From Bacillus sp. AFS006103 (GTDB lineage Bacteria > Bacillota > Bacilli > Bacillales > Cytobacillaceae), in contig NTXX01000010.1 in NCBI GenBank assembly GCA_002559145.1, positions 62,350-126,349 on the forward strand: a DNA stretch of 64,000 bases. The letters are read 5' to 3'. Positions 27,692-37,107 of this stretch are shown piece after piece. The notes under the pieces are model-generated. The model saw only the letters and a program-made list of their open reading frames with translations. It did not search any database and was not told the origin of the DNA. Positions within the stretch are counted from its first letter, which is position 1; every line of letters begins with the position of its first letter. The position numbers and the translations under genes were made by a program.

Positions 27692-29026
27692 TTGAAAAAA
27701 ATAGCCATAGCTGGAACAGGATACGTTGGACTGGTTACAGGGGTTTGTTTAGCAGACATCGGCCATGATGTGATTTGCGTAGACCGGGACCATCATAAAG
27801 TAAGTACCTTAAACAATGGGTATCCTCCAATTTATGAGCCGGGATTAAATGAACTAATGTTGAAAAATATGGAGGAGGGGCGATTACGGTTTACAACTAG
27901 CCCCTCTATCGGGTTTGAAGATGCTGAAGTTATCATGATTACAGTAGGAACGCCCCCAAATGAAAAGGGCACGCTTGATTTACAGTATATTGAACAGATT
28001 TCCAAAGAAATTGGCAGGTCAATAAAGCGGAATAACGTCATAGTCGTTACGAAAAGTACGGTGCCAGTGGGAACAAATGCAAAAGTTAAAAATTGGATTC
28101 AATCAGAAATACAAACAAGTCTTAAATTTAAAATCGTTGCTAATCCTGAATTTATCAGCCAGGGGTCGGCAATTTATGATACTTTTCACGGGGATCGGAT
28201 AATTATTGGATCTGATAGTCAGGAAGCTCTCAATTTGTTGGAAGAATTATATCAACCGTTTGGGATTCCCATTTTTAAAACGGATATGAATAGTGCTGAG
28301 TTAATAAAAGTAGCATCAAATTCATTCCTAGCTTTAAAAATTAGTTACGTGAATGCACTTGCAAGTATTTGTGAAGAGATGGGCGGAAATATCGAAGACG
28401 TATCATTTGGAATGGGAATGGATTCAAGGATCGGTTCATCATTTCTTAAGGCTGGAGTAGGTTTTGGCGGCTCATGCCTGCCGAAAGATACCCACGCACT
28501 CGTTCAAATGGGTAATGATGCGGGAGAAGCCTTTAACCTCATTGAGGAGGTTATTGAAGTGAATAAAAGACAGGAACTTAAACTAGTGGAGAAGGCCCTA
28601 AACCGATTTCAAAGTTTACATGGAAAAAAAGTTGCATTACTGGGCCTTTCGTTTAAACCTAATACGGACGATATCAGGGAAGCCGTTTCGATTAAGTTAG
28701 CAAGGCATCTAGTTCATGAAGGGGCGACAGTAATTGCCTATGACCCTGTATCCATTCCAAATGCCAAAAAGGTATTAGGGGAGCTAATTTCATATGCAGA
28801 AACGGTCGAACATGCTCTAATGAATGCTGACCTTACATTTATTGTAACTGAGTGGGATGAAATTAAAAATGTTCCATTAAATCTCTTCCATGAGTTAATG
28901 AAAGAACCCGTTATCTTTGACGGGAGAAATTGCTTTCGATTAGAAGATATAAAAAAATATCCGGTTGAATATTATTCAATTGGCAGACCTAATGTAGTTG
29001 GAGAAACAATTACAGTTCGACGATAG
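27692..29026 (+). CDS. ugd: UDP-glucose 6-dehydrogenase
   Basis: 444 residues (TuaD/Ugd type). The Rossmann motif GTGYVG (8-13), STVPVGT, the catalytic cysteine in GGSCLPKDT (Cys262) and LGLSFKPNTDDIREA are all intact. It oxidises UDP-glucose to UDP-glucuronate with two NAD+. The TTG start at 27692 has AAAGGAAAA upstream; an ATG at 27647 has no ribosome binding site. It should supply UDP-GlcA to the 4-epimerase-like enzyme at 20.2 kb. The gene is immediately followed by a dispersed repeat. Confidence 0.94.
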   Translation: MKKIAIAGTGYVGLVTGVCLADIGHDVICVDRDHHKVSTLNNGYPPIYEPGLNELMLKNMEEGRLRFTTSPSIGFEDAEVIMITVGTPPNEKGTLDLQYIEQISKEIGRSIKRNNVIVVTKSTVPVGTNAKVKNWIQSEIQTSLKFKIVANPEFISQGSAIYDTFHGDRIIIGSDSQEALNLLEELYQPFGIPIFKTDMNSAELIKVASNSFLALKISYVNALASICEEMGGNIEDVSFGMGMDSRIGSSFLKAGVGFGGSCLPKDTHALVQMGNDAGEAFNLIEEVIEVNKRQELKLVEKALNRFQSLHGKKVALLGLSFKPNTDDIREAVSIKLARHLVHEGATVIAYDPVSIPNAKKVLGELISYAETVEHALMNADLTFIVTEWDEIKNVPLNLFHELMKEPVIFDGRNCFRLEDIKKYPVEYYSIGRPNVVGETITVRR

Positions 29027-29255
29027 AAAGGGGATTTTTCTCGGCAATTTTTTTCTTTATCTGAAACAATTTTTTGATTTTGTCCCTGCTAATGGGCCTG
29101 TTGATTTCCGCTCGCGGAAAGCGAAGTGCCTGGAGCGCAGATCAACCGACATGTTGCAAAGCCTATATATTAATATTATTACAACAAGTTAACGCAGTGA
29201 ATCGTTTAGGTGATTGTATAAAATAAGAGGCTGTCGAAAGTTTCTCGACAGCCTG
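29027..29255 (+). repeat. Internally deleted copy of the dispersed repeat
   Basis: The left arm AAAGG-GGATTTTTCTCGGCAATTTT (from 29027) and CCTGCTAATGGGCCTGTTGA (29085-29104) match the minus strand of 18590-18725. A short core remnant CGCGGAAAGCGAAGTGCCTG (from 29114) leads into GAGCGCAGATCAACCGACATGTT. Then AATAAGAGGCTGTCGAAAG (29222-29240) matches the right arm of the copy at 18166-18374. The GC-rich middle is missing. Confidence 0.75.
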
Positions 29256-29256
29256 A

Positions 29257-29289
29257 GGCAGCTACCTAGATAGCTGCCTTTGTTTTTAT
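29257..29289 (+). terminator. Terminator downstream of ugd and the repeat
   Basis: GGCAGCTA-CCTAGA-TAGCTGCC followed by TTTGTTTTT. Confidence 0.8.
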
Positions 29290-30479
29290 GTATACAAATT
29301 ACTTTGCATATTTCCAGGAAGTTTGATTAGTTCACTGTAGTTGTCATACACTCGGGGAACTCTTTTCCCAATTAAACAAACAACCTCATAATTGATGGTG
29401 CCCATTAAATGGGCAATTTCGTCCACGGACTGAAATGAAGAGCAGCTTTCTCCAAATATGGTGACTATATCACCAACAGAACAATTTTGTATATCCGTTA
29501 TATCAATCATCGTTTGATCCATGCACACCCTTCCTGCAATTGCCGATTTGTACCCATGGATTAAAACCTTCCCGCGGTTTGATAGGAGGCGGGAAAGTCC
29601 GTCAGCATACCCAAGCGGAAGGGTGGCGATTAGACTTTCTCTATCTGGCTTCCAAGTCCATCCGTAGCTGATTGCCTGTGAAGCCGCCACTTTTTTTATC
29701 GCTGCGATTTTCGTTTTGAAGCTCATCGCTTGCTCTAGCTTAATGGAGTGGTTTTTTAACGAAACATCAGGATATAAACCATACAAGGCAACCCCAATGC
29801 GAACCATGTCAAGATGCATATCCGGAAATTTCATTGTTGCGGCACTGTTGCAGCAATGTTTAATCGGAATATTGATGTAATGGCTCTCCAAATACTCCAC
29901 AATTGCTTGAAATTTTTTAAACTGTGAATAGGTGGGTGCACTATTTTCATGATCAGCATTGGCAAAATGAGTGAAAATCCCCTCAAGATATACATATGCT
30001 GCGTTAGAAGCTTTTTTCGCAAGAATCAATGCTTCATTAGGGGTAGAAACACCTATCCTGGACATACCAGTATCTATCTTTAAATGAATAATAGCTTTTT
30101 TGCGTAAACGATCCGATTGAAAAATAATTTCATCTAGTACTTCATGATCAAAGACGGTTAATGAGATATTCTCGATAATTGCGGCCCTGACCGAGCGTGT
30201 CGGAGTATACCCGAGTACAAGAATAGGGTGGGTTATCCCTGACATTCTAAGTTCAATAGCCTCATCTAAAAGGGCCACTGCTAAGTAATTTGCCCCAGCT
30301 TCCATCGCTGTTTTTGCAATTTCATATGCCCCGTGCCCGTATCCATCCGCTTTAACCACTGCCATGATTTTTGCTTGAGGCTGGACAAACTGCCTAAACT
30401 GAAGATAATTATTTTTAATATGATCTAGTGAAATTTCTGCCCATGTATCGCGGTAACTTAATCGATTCAAGTAAACCAT
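29286..30479 (-). CDS. alr: Alanine racemase
   Basis: 397 residues, PLP-dependent fold III racemase interconverting L- and D-alanine. The PLP lysine is Lys43 in VVKADGYGHG; the second catalytic base region AISYGW and RVCMDQTMID are conserved. A GGGG ribosome binding site precedes the ATG. It lies directly behind ald, but a weak intrinsic terminator sits in the 49-base gap. It could supply D-alanine for peptidoglycan or allow D-alanine catabolism through Ald. B. subtilis has two racemases; whether this is the main one is unknown. Confidence 0.94.
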   Translation of the reverse strand: MVYLNRLSYRDTWAEISLDHIKNNYLQFRQFVQPQAKIMAVVKADGYGHGAYEIAKTAMEAGANYLAVALLDEAIELRMSGITHPILVLGYTPTRSVRAAIIENISLTVFDHEVLDEIIFQSDRLRKKAIIHLKIDTGMSRIGVSTPNEALILAKKASNAAYVYLEGIFTHFANADHENSAPTYSQFKKFQAIVEYLESHYINIPIKHCCNSAATMKFPDMHLDMVRIGVALYGLYPDVSLKNHSIKLEQAMSFKTKIAAIKKVAASQAISYGWTWKPDRESLIATLPLGYADGLSRLLSNRGKVLIHGYKSAIAGRVCMDQTMIDITDIQNCSVGDIVTIFGESCSSFQSVDEIAHLMGTINYEVVCLIGKRVPRVYDNYSELIKLPGNMQSNLYT

Positions 30480-30490
30480 CCCCCATAATC

Positions 30491-30519
30491 AAAAATCCCC
30501 TCAAGCGTTCTTGAGGGGA
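30491..30519 (-). terminator. Terminator or attenuator between ald and alr
   Basis: On the minus strand TCCCCTCAAG-AACG-CTTGAGGGGA is followed by only five T. The alr start is about 12 bases further on, so alr needs read-through or a promoter overlapping this hairpin. Confidence 0.8.
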
Positions 30520-30528
30520 AGAGAGCAA

Positions 30529-31662
30529 CTATAAAGTTGCAAGTTCTTTTTCTAATGCCTTTTCTACGGTTACATAGTTATATCCAAGATCTTTTGCTAC
30601 TGCTTCATAAGTGATTTCTCCGTTGGCCACGTTAACGCCAAGATATAATGCAGCATTTTCAGAAATGGCTTTGTAAACCCCTTTATTTGCAATTTGCAAT
30701 GCATATGGAACGGTAACATTTGTTAGTGCCATTGTTGAAGTTCTTGGAACAGCGCCAGGCATATTTGCAACAGAATAGTGTACAACACCATGTTTGATAA
30801 ATGTTGGATTGTCATGTGTTGTTACATGGTCAATTGTTTCCACAATTCCACCTTGGTCAATCGCAACATCGACAATCACTGATCCAGGTTTCATTGATTT
30901 CACCATTTCTTCTGAAATTAGCTTTGGAGCCTTTGCACCCGGGATTAGAACGGCACCAATGAGAAGATCGGCTTCTGCCACTGCTTCAGCAATATTGAAA
31001 GGATTGGACATTAATGTTTTAATTTGATTTCCAAAAATATCGTCTAACTGGCGGAGACGGTCTGCGCTTAGGTCAATAATTGTCACGTCTGCACCTAAAC
31101 CAATCGCCATTTTAGCTGCATTGGTACCAACAATTCCACCACCGACAATGGTAACTTTTCCACGGTTAACTCCTGGAACACCGGCAAGGAGAATTCCAAG
31201 TCCACCATTATTTTTTTGTAAGAACTGCGCCCCGATTTGGGCAGCCATACGACCGGCAACTTCACTCATTGGAGTAAGTAACGGAAGAGTTCTGTTTGCA
31301 GATACTGTTTCATAAGCAACTGCGATAACACCTTTATCTTTAAGAGCTTCTGCTAACTCTGGCTCTGCAGCTAAGTGTAAGTAAGTAAATAAAATTAACC
31401 CTTGGCGGAAGTATTTATATTCACTTGAAAGAGGCTCTTTCACCTTCATAATCATATCTGCTCGTGTCCATACCTGTTCAGCGCTGTCGATAATCTCAGC
31501 ACCAGCTTTAGCATAATCGTCGTTAGTGAAACCGCTTCCAATTCCGGCGTCCTTTTCTACTAACACAGAGTGACCAGACTTTAGGAATGAAACAACACCT
31601 GCCGGAGTTAGTGCTACACGGTTTTCATTATTTTTAATTTCTTTAGGTACACCTATAAACAT
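30529..31662 (-). CDS. ald: Alanine dehydrogenase
   Basis: 377 residues, NAD-dependent reversible deamination of L-alanine to pyruvate and ammonia. The family start [20 protein letters not shown], the catalytic His in [11 protein letters not shown] and the Rossmann motif [13 protein letters not shown] are conserved. GGGGAGG lies upstream of the ATG. The AdeR-like activator gene is divergent only in function: it is encoded upstream on the same strand. In Bacillus, Ald is needed for alanine use and normal sporulation. Confidence 0.96.
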   Translation of the reverse strand: MFIGVPKEIKNNENRVALTPAGVVSFLKSGHSVLVEKDAGIGSGFTNDDYAKAGAEIIDSAEQVWTRADMIMKVKEPLSSEYKYFRQGLILFTYLHLAAEPELAEALKDKGVIAVAYETVSANRTLPLLTPMSEVAGRMAAQIGAQFLQKNNGGLGILLAGVPGVNRGKVTIVGGGIVGTNAAKMAIGLGADVTIIDLSADRLRQLDDIFGNQIKTLMSNPFNIAEAVAEADLLIGAVLIPGAKAPKLISEEMVKSMKPGSVIVDVAIDQGGIVETIDHVTTHDNPTFIKHGVVHYSVANMPGAVPRTSTMALTNVTVPYALQIANKGVYKAISENAALYLGVNVANGEITYEAVAKDLGYNYVTVEKALEKELATL

Positions 31663-31791
31663 AATCTTTTTTCCTCCCCTAGTTACATTAAAATGTTTTG
31701 CTATGGCTAAAGTATAGAATGTTTGCCAGAGAATTTCTTTGTTTAGAAAAGAGAAAGATTTTCATTCTTTTTGGAGATTTTCACAAAAAGT

Positions 31792-33030
31792 TCAAATCCC
31801 CTGATATTTTTCAAGTTTTAAATCTAGGTAGAGAACCATTTTTTGATTGGGATCCTTGAAATTCACCTCGCCAATTTCGGTGATTCGTTTAAGCCGATAA
31901 TTTAATGTGTTCGCATGAACATTTAATTCTTTAGCGGCGTCATTAATGTTGTTATCTTTATTTAAAAAAACCTCCAATGTTTCAATTAAATTACTGTTGT
32001 GTTTTTCGTCATATTCATGAAGTCGTTTCAAGGAATAATTTTCATAGGCCTCGGTTTGTCTTTTTTCTAAAATCATATCTAAAATTTGATAGATTCCTAG
32101 TTTTTGATAATTAAAAATGTCCTTTGTGTCCAAAGGGAATTTTTCCTTAATCGATAAAACTGATATGGATTCCTTATAGGCTTTGTTGGTTTTTTGATAG
32201 TCCTCAAAAATACTGCTATAACCAGGTTTAATTCCCTTAATTCCATACCTTTCACTCATTTGTAAGACAAAGTATTTTGCAAACTGATCAAGATCATTGA
32301 AAGGACTCTCAAAATTTGGTGCGGATACTAATAGAATCAACTGATTACAGTCAATTGTGTAGAGAGTAATTTTTATCCTTTGATTAGTTTGTAAAAGATA
32401 AGAGATGGATTGCTCTACTTTATTCGAAATGTTTTCATGATACTGAAAAACAAGAACCGCAAATGAAGTGGGCGGTGTTATCTGCAAAGAATGGAAGTGG
32501 TCAATAATCTCTTCTGTTGTTTTTAAATGACCCGTTAATAGTTTCCAAAAAAATTCTTGAGAACGTTCTTCTTTTTTATTCTTCCGCGTCTGCAGCTGCA
32601 ATAGTTTATTTTTAGCCGCATCAGCTGCTTTTTTTAAAAGAATGAAATCTTCATCCGTTAATAATTTATCAATTTCGATAGCCCAAATAAATCCAATCAC
32701 TTCATCTTGTTTCCAAATTGAGATAGCCACTCTATGATTTAGACCGATATCATTCATGTTTTTAACACGGATCGGGTCTTGGGTCTTAAGTAAAGCTGGA
32801 ATCGTTCCTTCTTTCCATAACTGATTAATGACCTTTTCCGGTACCCGGCGGCCAATGATGGTAGAAATTCGTGCAGGATCGGTACGTTCATCATGTGTAC
32901 TATAAGCAAGCAGACGATGGTTGGCATCCTCAATGGTAATTGGGCACATTAGTACCTGACTAATAAGGTCGGCAAATTCATCTAAACTATCAAAGGCTGT
33001 CTTAAATGGATCATGTAGTCTAGTATTCAA
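31792..33030 (-). CDS. adeR: PucR/CdaR-type regulator, AdeR-like
   Basis: 412 residues. It has an N-terminal sensing region (about 15-135), a middle GGDEF-like region of the CdaR family, and a C-terminal PucR-type helix-turn-helix (NINDAAKELNVHANTLNYRLKRI). It is located immediately upstream of ald and divergent from an alanine permease gene, matching B. subtilis AdeR, the activator of ald. The likely ligand is alanine. It may control both ald and the permease. Confidence 0.85.
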   Translation of the reverse strand: MNTRLHDPFKTAFDSLDEFADLISQVLMCPITIEDANHRLLAYSTHDERTDPARISTIIGRRVPEKVINQLWKEGTIPALLKTQDPIRVKNMNDIGLNHRVAISIWKQDEVIGFIWAIEIDKLLTDEDFILLKKAADAAKNKLLQLQTRKNKKEERSQEFFWKLLTGHLKTTEEIIDHFHSLQITPPTSFAVLVFQYHENISNKVEQSISYLLQTNQRIKITLYTIDCNQLILLVSAPNFESPFNDLDQFAKYFVLQMSERYGIKGIKPGYSSIFEDYQKTNKAYKESISVLSIKEKFPLDTKDIFNYQKLGIYQILDMILEKRQTEAYENYSLKRLHEYDEKHNSNLIETLEVFLNKDNNINDAAKELNVHANTLNYRLKRITEIGEVNFKDPNQKMVLYLDLKLEKYQGI

Positions 33031-33361
33031 AATGATTACCCCCAGATTAATTTATAAAGCTCTTTGATATTATTGTTACGGTAAAAATTGTCTTTGTTTA
33101 ATTTTACAAAAAATATAAAAAAATTTCATGTATTTTAACAAAATAATTAATATATAATAATGTTAAAATGATTTCGATTAGTCCCAAAGGGATGAATATT
33201 TTAATAACTCCCTATTTGGAAGCGTTATCATTAGGAAGATAGGAGGAATTAGTATAAAAAAGCTTAAAAGTGAAGACTAATATTGCTATATTAATAGAGT
33301 GATGAAATTATTTCATTGGGATGAGAGAGATGTTGAAGTTTATTCATAAAGGGGGATTTAT
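33031..33361. promoter_or_regulatory. Divergent control region between adeR-like and alanine permease genes
   Basis: 331 bases, very AT-rich from 33070 to 33170. No T-box or known riboswitch is recognisable. An AGGAGG at 33241-33246 is followed seven bases later by ATA and a short frame ending at 33280, not a normal start codon. It presumably contains both divergent promoters and AdeR sites, but I cannot place them. Confidence 0.4.
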
Positions 33362-34762
33362 ATGAGTAAAAACACTCATGGAAAAGAGTTGCATCGCGGT
33401 TTAGAAGAAAGGCATATCACCTTGATGTCTTTAGGGGCAGCCATCGGGGTGGGATTATTTCTTGGTTCTGCAACAGCTATTAAAATGGCAGGACCAGGTA
33501 TTTTGGTTGGATATGCAGTTGCTGGACTAATTATGTTTTTTATTATGCGTGCGCTCGGAGAAATGGCGATTCAAAAACCAGTAGCAGGTTCGTTTAGTAA
33601 ATACGCACGTGATTATTTAGGGCCACTTGCTGGGTACATAACAGGCTGGAATTATTGGTTTTTATGGGTTGTAACTTGTATGGCAGAGATTACAGCTGTA
33701 GGAATTTACATGGAGTATTGGTATCCAGATGTTCCGCGTTGGATCTGGGCACTCTCAGCACTAGTGATCATGGCAACAGTCAATTTCCTCGCTGTAAAAG
33801 CGTATGGTGAATTAGAGTTTTGGTTTGCGCTAATTAAAATTGTTACAATTATTGCGATGATTGCTATCGGTATTGGCATGATTTTCTTTGGCTTTGGGAA
33901 CGGTGGTATCGCTACAGGAATTAAGAATTTATGGGAACATGGCGGGCTATTCCCTAATGGAATTAAAGGCGTTTTATTATCTTTACAAATGGTCATGTTT
34001 GCATACCTGGGAATTGAAATGATTGGGGTTACAGCAGGAGAGGTTAAAAATCCTGAAAAGTCACTTGCAAGAGCAATAGATTCTGTTTTCTGGCGTATTC
34101 TAATTTTTTACGTGGGGGCTTTATTCGTCATTATGTCCATCTATCCATGGCAGGAAATTGGTACAAAAGGAAGCCCATTTGTACTTACTTTTGAACAAAT
34201 TGGAATACCGGGAGCAGCAGGTATTATTAACTTCGTCGTGCTAACAGCTGCACTTTCATCTTGTAACAGTGGGATTTTTAGTACGGCACGGATGTTATTT
34301 AACCTTGCTCAACACGGTGAGGCGCCACAGAATTTTGCAAAAGTAACAAAAAGTGGTGTTCCAGGAGTTGCCGTTATAGCTTCTGCTGGCGCATTATTAA
34401 TAGGTGTTGTCTTAAATTATATTGTTCCTGCAAAAGTTTTTACATGGGTCACGAGCATTGCAACCTTTGGAGCAATCTGGACGTGGGGAATCATTCTCTT
34501 ATCGCAAATTCGCTATCGTAAATCCTTAAAACTGACTGAGGTAAAAGTACTGAAATATAAGATGCCGCTTTTTCCTATAACTTCTTATATTTCATTAGCC
34601 TTCTTAGCTTTTGTTATTGGCATAATGGCTTATAATCCGGATACAAGGATTGCCTTAGTCATTGGACCGTTATTCCTGGTTTTCTTGGTTGCTATTTACT
34701 ATGCAAAAGGATTCCATAAACGAGGTACAGTCCAAAATAACGCGGAAGAACGTGTTAGTTAA
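33362..34762 (+). CDS. alaP: APC-family amino acid permease, probable alanine permease
   Basis: 466 residues with 12 hydrophobic helices, amino acid transporter (AAT) subfamily. The N-terminal ERHITLMSLGAAIGVGLFLGSA and the GEMAIQKPVAGSFSKYA loop are typical. I recall the closest B. subtilis protein as YtnA/AlaP. It is divergent from the AdeR-like regulator and near ald and alr, so alanine (L or D) is the likely substrate. AAAGGGGG lies upstream of the ATG. Permease specificity is inferred from context. Confidence 0.8.
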   Translation: MSKNTHGKELHRGLEERHITLMSLGAAIGVGLFLGSATAIKMAGPGILVGYAVAGLIMFFIMRALGEMAIQKPVAGSFSKYARDYLGPLAGYITGWNYWFLWVVTCMAEITAVGIYMEYWYPDVPRWIWALSALVIMATVNFLAVKAYGELEFWFALIKIVTIIAMIAIGIGMIFFGFGNGGIATGIKNLWEHGGLFPNGIKGVLLSLQMVMFAYLGIEMIGVTAGEVKNPEKSLARAIDSVFWRILIFYVGALFVIMSIYPWQEIGTKGSPFVLTFEQIGIPGAAGIINFVVLTAALSSCNSGIFSTARMLFNLAQHGEAPQNFAKVTKSGVPGVAVIASAGALLIGVVLNYIVPAKVFTWVTSIATFGAIWTWGIILLSQIRYRKSLKLTEVKVLKYKMPLFPITSYISLAFLAFVIGIMAYNPDTRIALVIGPLFLVFLVAIYYAKGFHKRGTVQNNAEERVS

Positions 34763-34777
34763 ATAAATAGGTAGAAG

Positions 34778-34810
34778 AAAAAGCAGTGGGGGACACCCAC
34801 TGCTTTTTCG
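34778..34810. terminator. Bidirectional terminator between permease and MMPL genes
   Basis: AAAAAGCAGTGGG-GGACA-CCCACTGCTTTTT lies between the convergent permease and MMPL genes, with T-runs in both directions. Confidence 0.9.
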
Positions 34811-34816
34811 TTGGTA

Positions 34817-37051
34817 TTATTCCTTTGCAGTAATTCGTTTTTCAGCCTCAATGTGTTTCTTGGAAGGCCAGAAGGCCCATTTTCCAAGTAGGACTGTAAT
34901 CGATGGTACAAGTAACGGGCGGACGATGAAGGTATCTAGTAACACACCGATAGCAGTAATCGTTCCAAAATGAACAAGTACTTGAATTGGCAGGGTGGTT
35001 AATATGGCAAAGGTTCCGGCAAGAATCAGTCCAGCTGAAGTAATAACTGACCCGGATTCAGCCACTCCTTCTTTAATGGCTTGAAATAGAGGCAGCACCT
35101 TGCTTTTTTTCCAAATGCTTGAAATCATAAAGATATTATAGTCTTCACCTAATGCAACAATAAATACAAAGGCATAAAGCGGAATAAACCCTTGGATTGC
35201 CTCAACGCCGAAAATATAATGAAGGAGAACCCAGCCGAGTCCAAGTGCGCTAAAGTATGATAATAAAACTGTTCCAATTAAATAGGCAGTTGCTGTAATT
35301 GAACGAAGATATACGAGCAATAAAACAGCGATGATACTTAGGACAATCGGGATGATGATATTGCTATCCTGATTGGTTGTTTGCTCAGTATCGTATTGTT
35401 CAGCCGTTAGGCCACCAATCCAAACCTTTTGAGAAGCATTAGTAATGCCGGCACTTGTTAAACTGTCCTTAACTGTTTTGCGAAGTTCTGGTATATGAGC
35501 CATTGCTTTATTGGAATAAGGGTTGATATTCATCTCAACATTATAGCTAATAATATTTAAATTTTTGGCACCTTGTTTTCCCTCTGAAATAAGTTCTACA
35601 TAAGTTAGTTTCTCTAAATCATCCTTTACCGTGTTTGTTTTCCCATCGGTTTGAACGATTACTTGCACAGGTGCAAGTTCACCAGGATTAAAGTGTTCTG
35701 AAATGATATTGAAGCCCTCTCTAGATGGCATATCTTTTGGAAAAGCAGACAAAGTATCATAGGTATAGACAATTTTGGCTGAAAAAAGAGCAAAAACACC
35801 TAAAAATAATAACGTGATTACCATCAAGTGGATTGGTTTTTTTACGATAAGGTTTCCTAGTCGGAAACCAATTCCCTGTTTATTTTTTTGAGGAGGTAAG
35901 GTTTTTCCCTTCTTTTGGGCCCTCTCCTCCTGCATTTCCCGTGTCCGTGGCAGAAACGGATAAAAGGAGGCTCTCCCAATAATGCTTAGAAGTGCAGGAA
36001 TTAGTGTTAGACTTGCCAACATCATAATGAGAATAGAAAGACTAAATGGAATGGCAAAGCGGTGAATCGCACCGTATTTGGATAGTAATAGCATTAATAA
36101 CGAAAATACGACAGTTAGACCACTCATCGTAATCGCACCTGATGCACCTTTGAGAGATAGCTTCATGGCTATTAACTTATCTTTTTCTTCCAATAAATGA
36201 TTTCTAAACTGAGAGATTAGGAATAAGCAATAATCTGTTCCGGCTCCGAAGAGAAGTACAGTCATAATTGAAAGGGCCTGTGAGTCCAGCTCGATCCAGC
36301 CAGCCTTTGCGATTCCGCCAAGAATTGGATTAATAACACCGTAGGCAATTCCTACACCTAACAGTGGGATCAAAGCTAAAATAGGAGAGCGATAGATTAA
36401 TAATAATAGGATGAGAACGATCGCTACCGTGCCAAACAATAAGGAAAGGTCCCCTTGACTAAATAAGGCAGTTGCATCTGTTGATATACCGGCAGGTCCA
36501 GTGATTCTTAATAATAATTTATCCTTATCAACAATTTTTGCTTTATTTGGATTTTGTGGGAAGATGGACGAGGCTTTTTCTTTAAATGCTGATAATCCGT
36601 CTGCGATAATCCCCTTGTCTGTACCCTTTTTGAAAGTAACAGGTAAAATTAACGTGGTGCCATCCTGTGAAAGTTGTTGCTTAAGAACGGGAAGAGGGAA
36701 TTGATAAAATGGCACAACGGAATCCTGGGAGTTTACGGGATTTTTATCTAATTCCATTGAATACTTTTGAATGAGTGAAAGGTCTTCATTCGTCATTCCA
36801 GTTGATTTATACCAGGTTAACAAGGCAGGAGTGCCAGAAGTTGCCGGGAATTCCATGTCTGCTACTTTTTTTGCTTGCTGTGATGGTGAAGTTGGTTCTA
36901 AATTGGCGGCCATCTCATTTTTTTGGGTATTTGCCTGTGGAAGGGCCATATTTAAAACGGCTGCCAGTAATAACCATGTAAAAATAACAACCCATCTGCC
37001 TTTTTTACCGCTTACAGTGTTGCCATATATTTTTAACCATTTTTTCTTCAT
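34817..37051 (-). CDS. MMPL/RND-family membrane transporter (YdfJ-like)
   Basis: 744 residues. Twelve hydrophobic helices are arranged as 1+5 plus 1+5 with two large extracytoplasmic loops, typical of MMPL exporters. Conserved acidic transmembrane stretches GAGTDYCLFLISQFRN and ALGEDYNIFMISSIW (proton relay) are present. The start was set at the ATG at 37051, with GGAG eight bases upstream. It is controlled by the adjacent TetR gene: a perfect palindrome lies just upstream of the start. Substrate unknown; family members export lipids or hydrophobic drugs. Confidence 0.9.
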   Translation of the reverse strand: MKKKWLKIYGNTVSGKKGRWVVIFTWLLLAAVLNMALPQANTQKNEMAANLEPTSPSQQAKKVADMEFPATSGTPALLTWYKSTGMTNEDLSLIQKYSMELDKNPVNSQDSVVPFYQFPLPVLKQQLSQDGTTLILPVTFKKGTDKGIIADGLSAFKEKASSIFPQNPNKAKIVDKDKLLLRITGPAGISTDATALFSQGDLSLLFGTVAIVLILLLLIYRSPILALIPLLGVGIAYGVINPILGGIAKAGWIELDSQALSIMTVLLFGAGTDYCLFLISQFRNHLLEEKDKLIAMKLSLKGASGAITMSGLTVVFSLLMLLLSKYGAIHRFAIPFSLSILIMMLASLTLIPALLSIIGRASFYPFLPRTREMQEERAQKKGKTLPPQKNKQGIGFRLGNLIVKKPIHLMVITLLFLGVFALFSAKIVYTYDTLSAFPKDMPSREGFNIISEHFNPGELAPVQVIVQTDGKTNTVKDDLEKLTYVELISEGKQGAKNLNIISYNVEMNINPYSNKAMAHIPELRKTVKDSLTSAGITNASQKVWIGGLTAEQYDTEQTTNQDSNIIIPIVLSIIAVLLLVYLRSITATAYLIGTVLLSYFSALGLGWVLLHYIFGVEAIQGFIPLYAFVFIVALGEDYNIFMISSIWKKSKVLPLFQAIKEGVAESGSVITSAGLILAGTFAILTTLPIQVLVHFGTITAIGVLLDTFIVRPLLVPSITVLLGKWAFWPSKKHIEAEKRITAKE

Positions 37052-37073
37052 ATTGTTCACTCCAATCTTATTT

Positions 37074-37091
37074 ACTTATCAATTGATAAGT
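37074..37091. promoter_or_regulatory. TetR operator upstream of the MMPL gene
   Basis: Perfect palindrome ACTTATCAATTGATAAGT in the gap between the MMPL gene and the tetR stop. Confidence 0.85.
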
Positions 37092-37107
37092 CGTGGACGA
37101 AAAAAGA

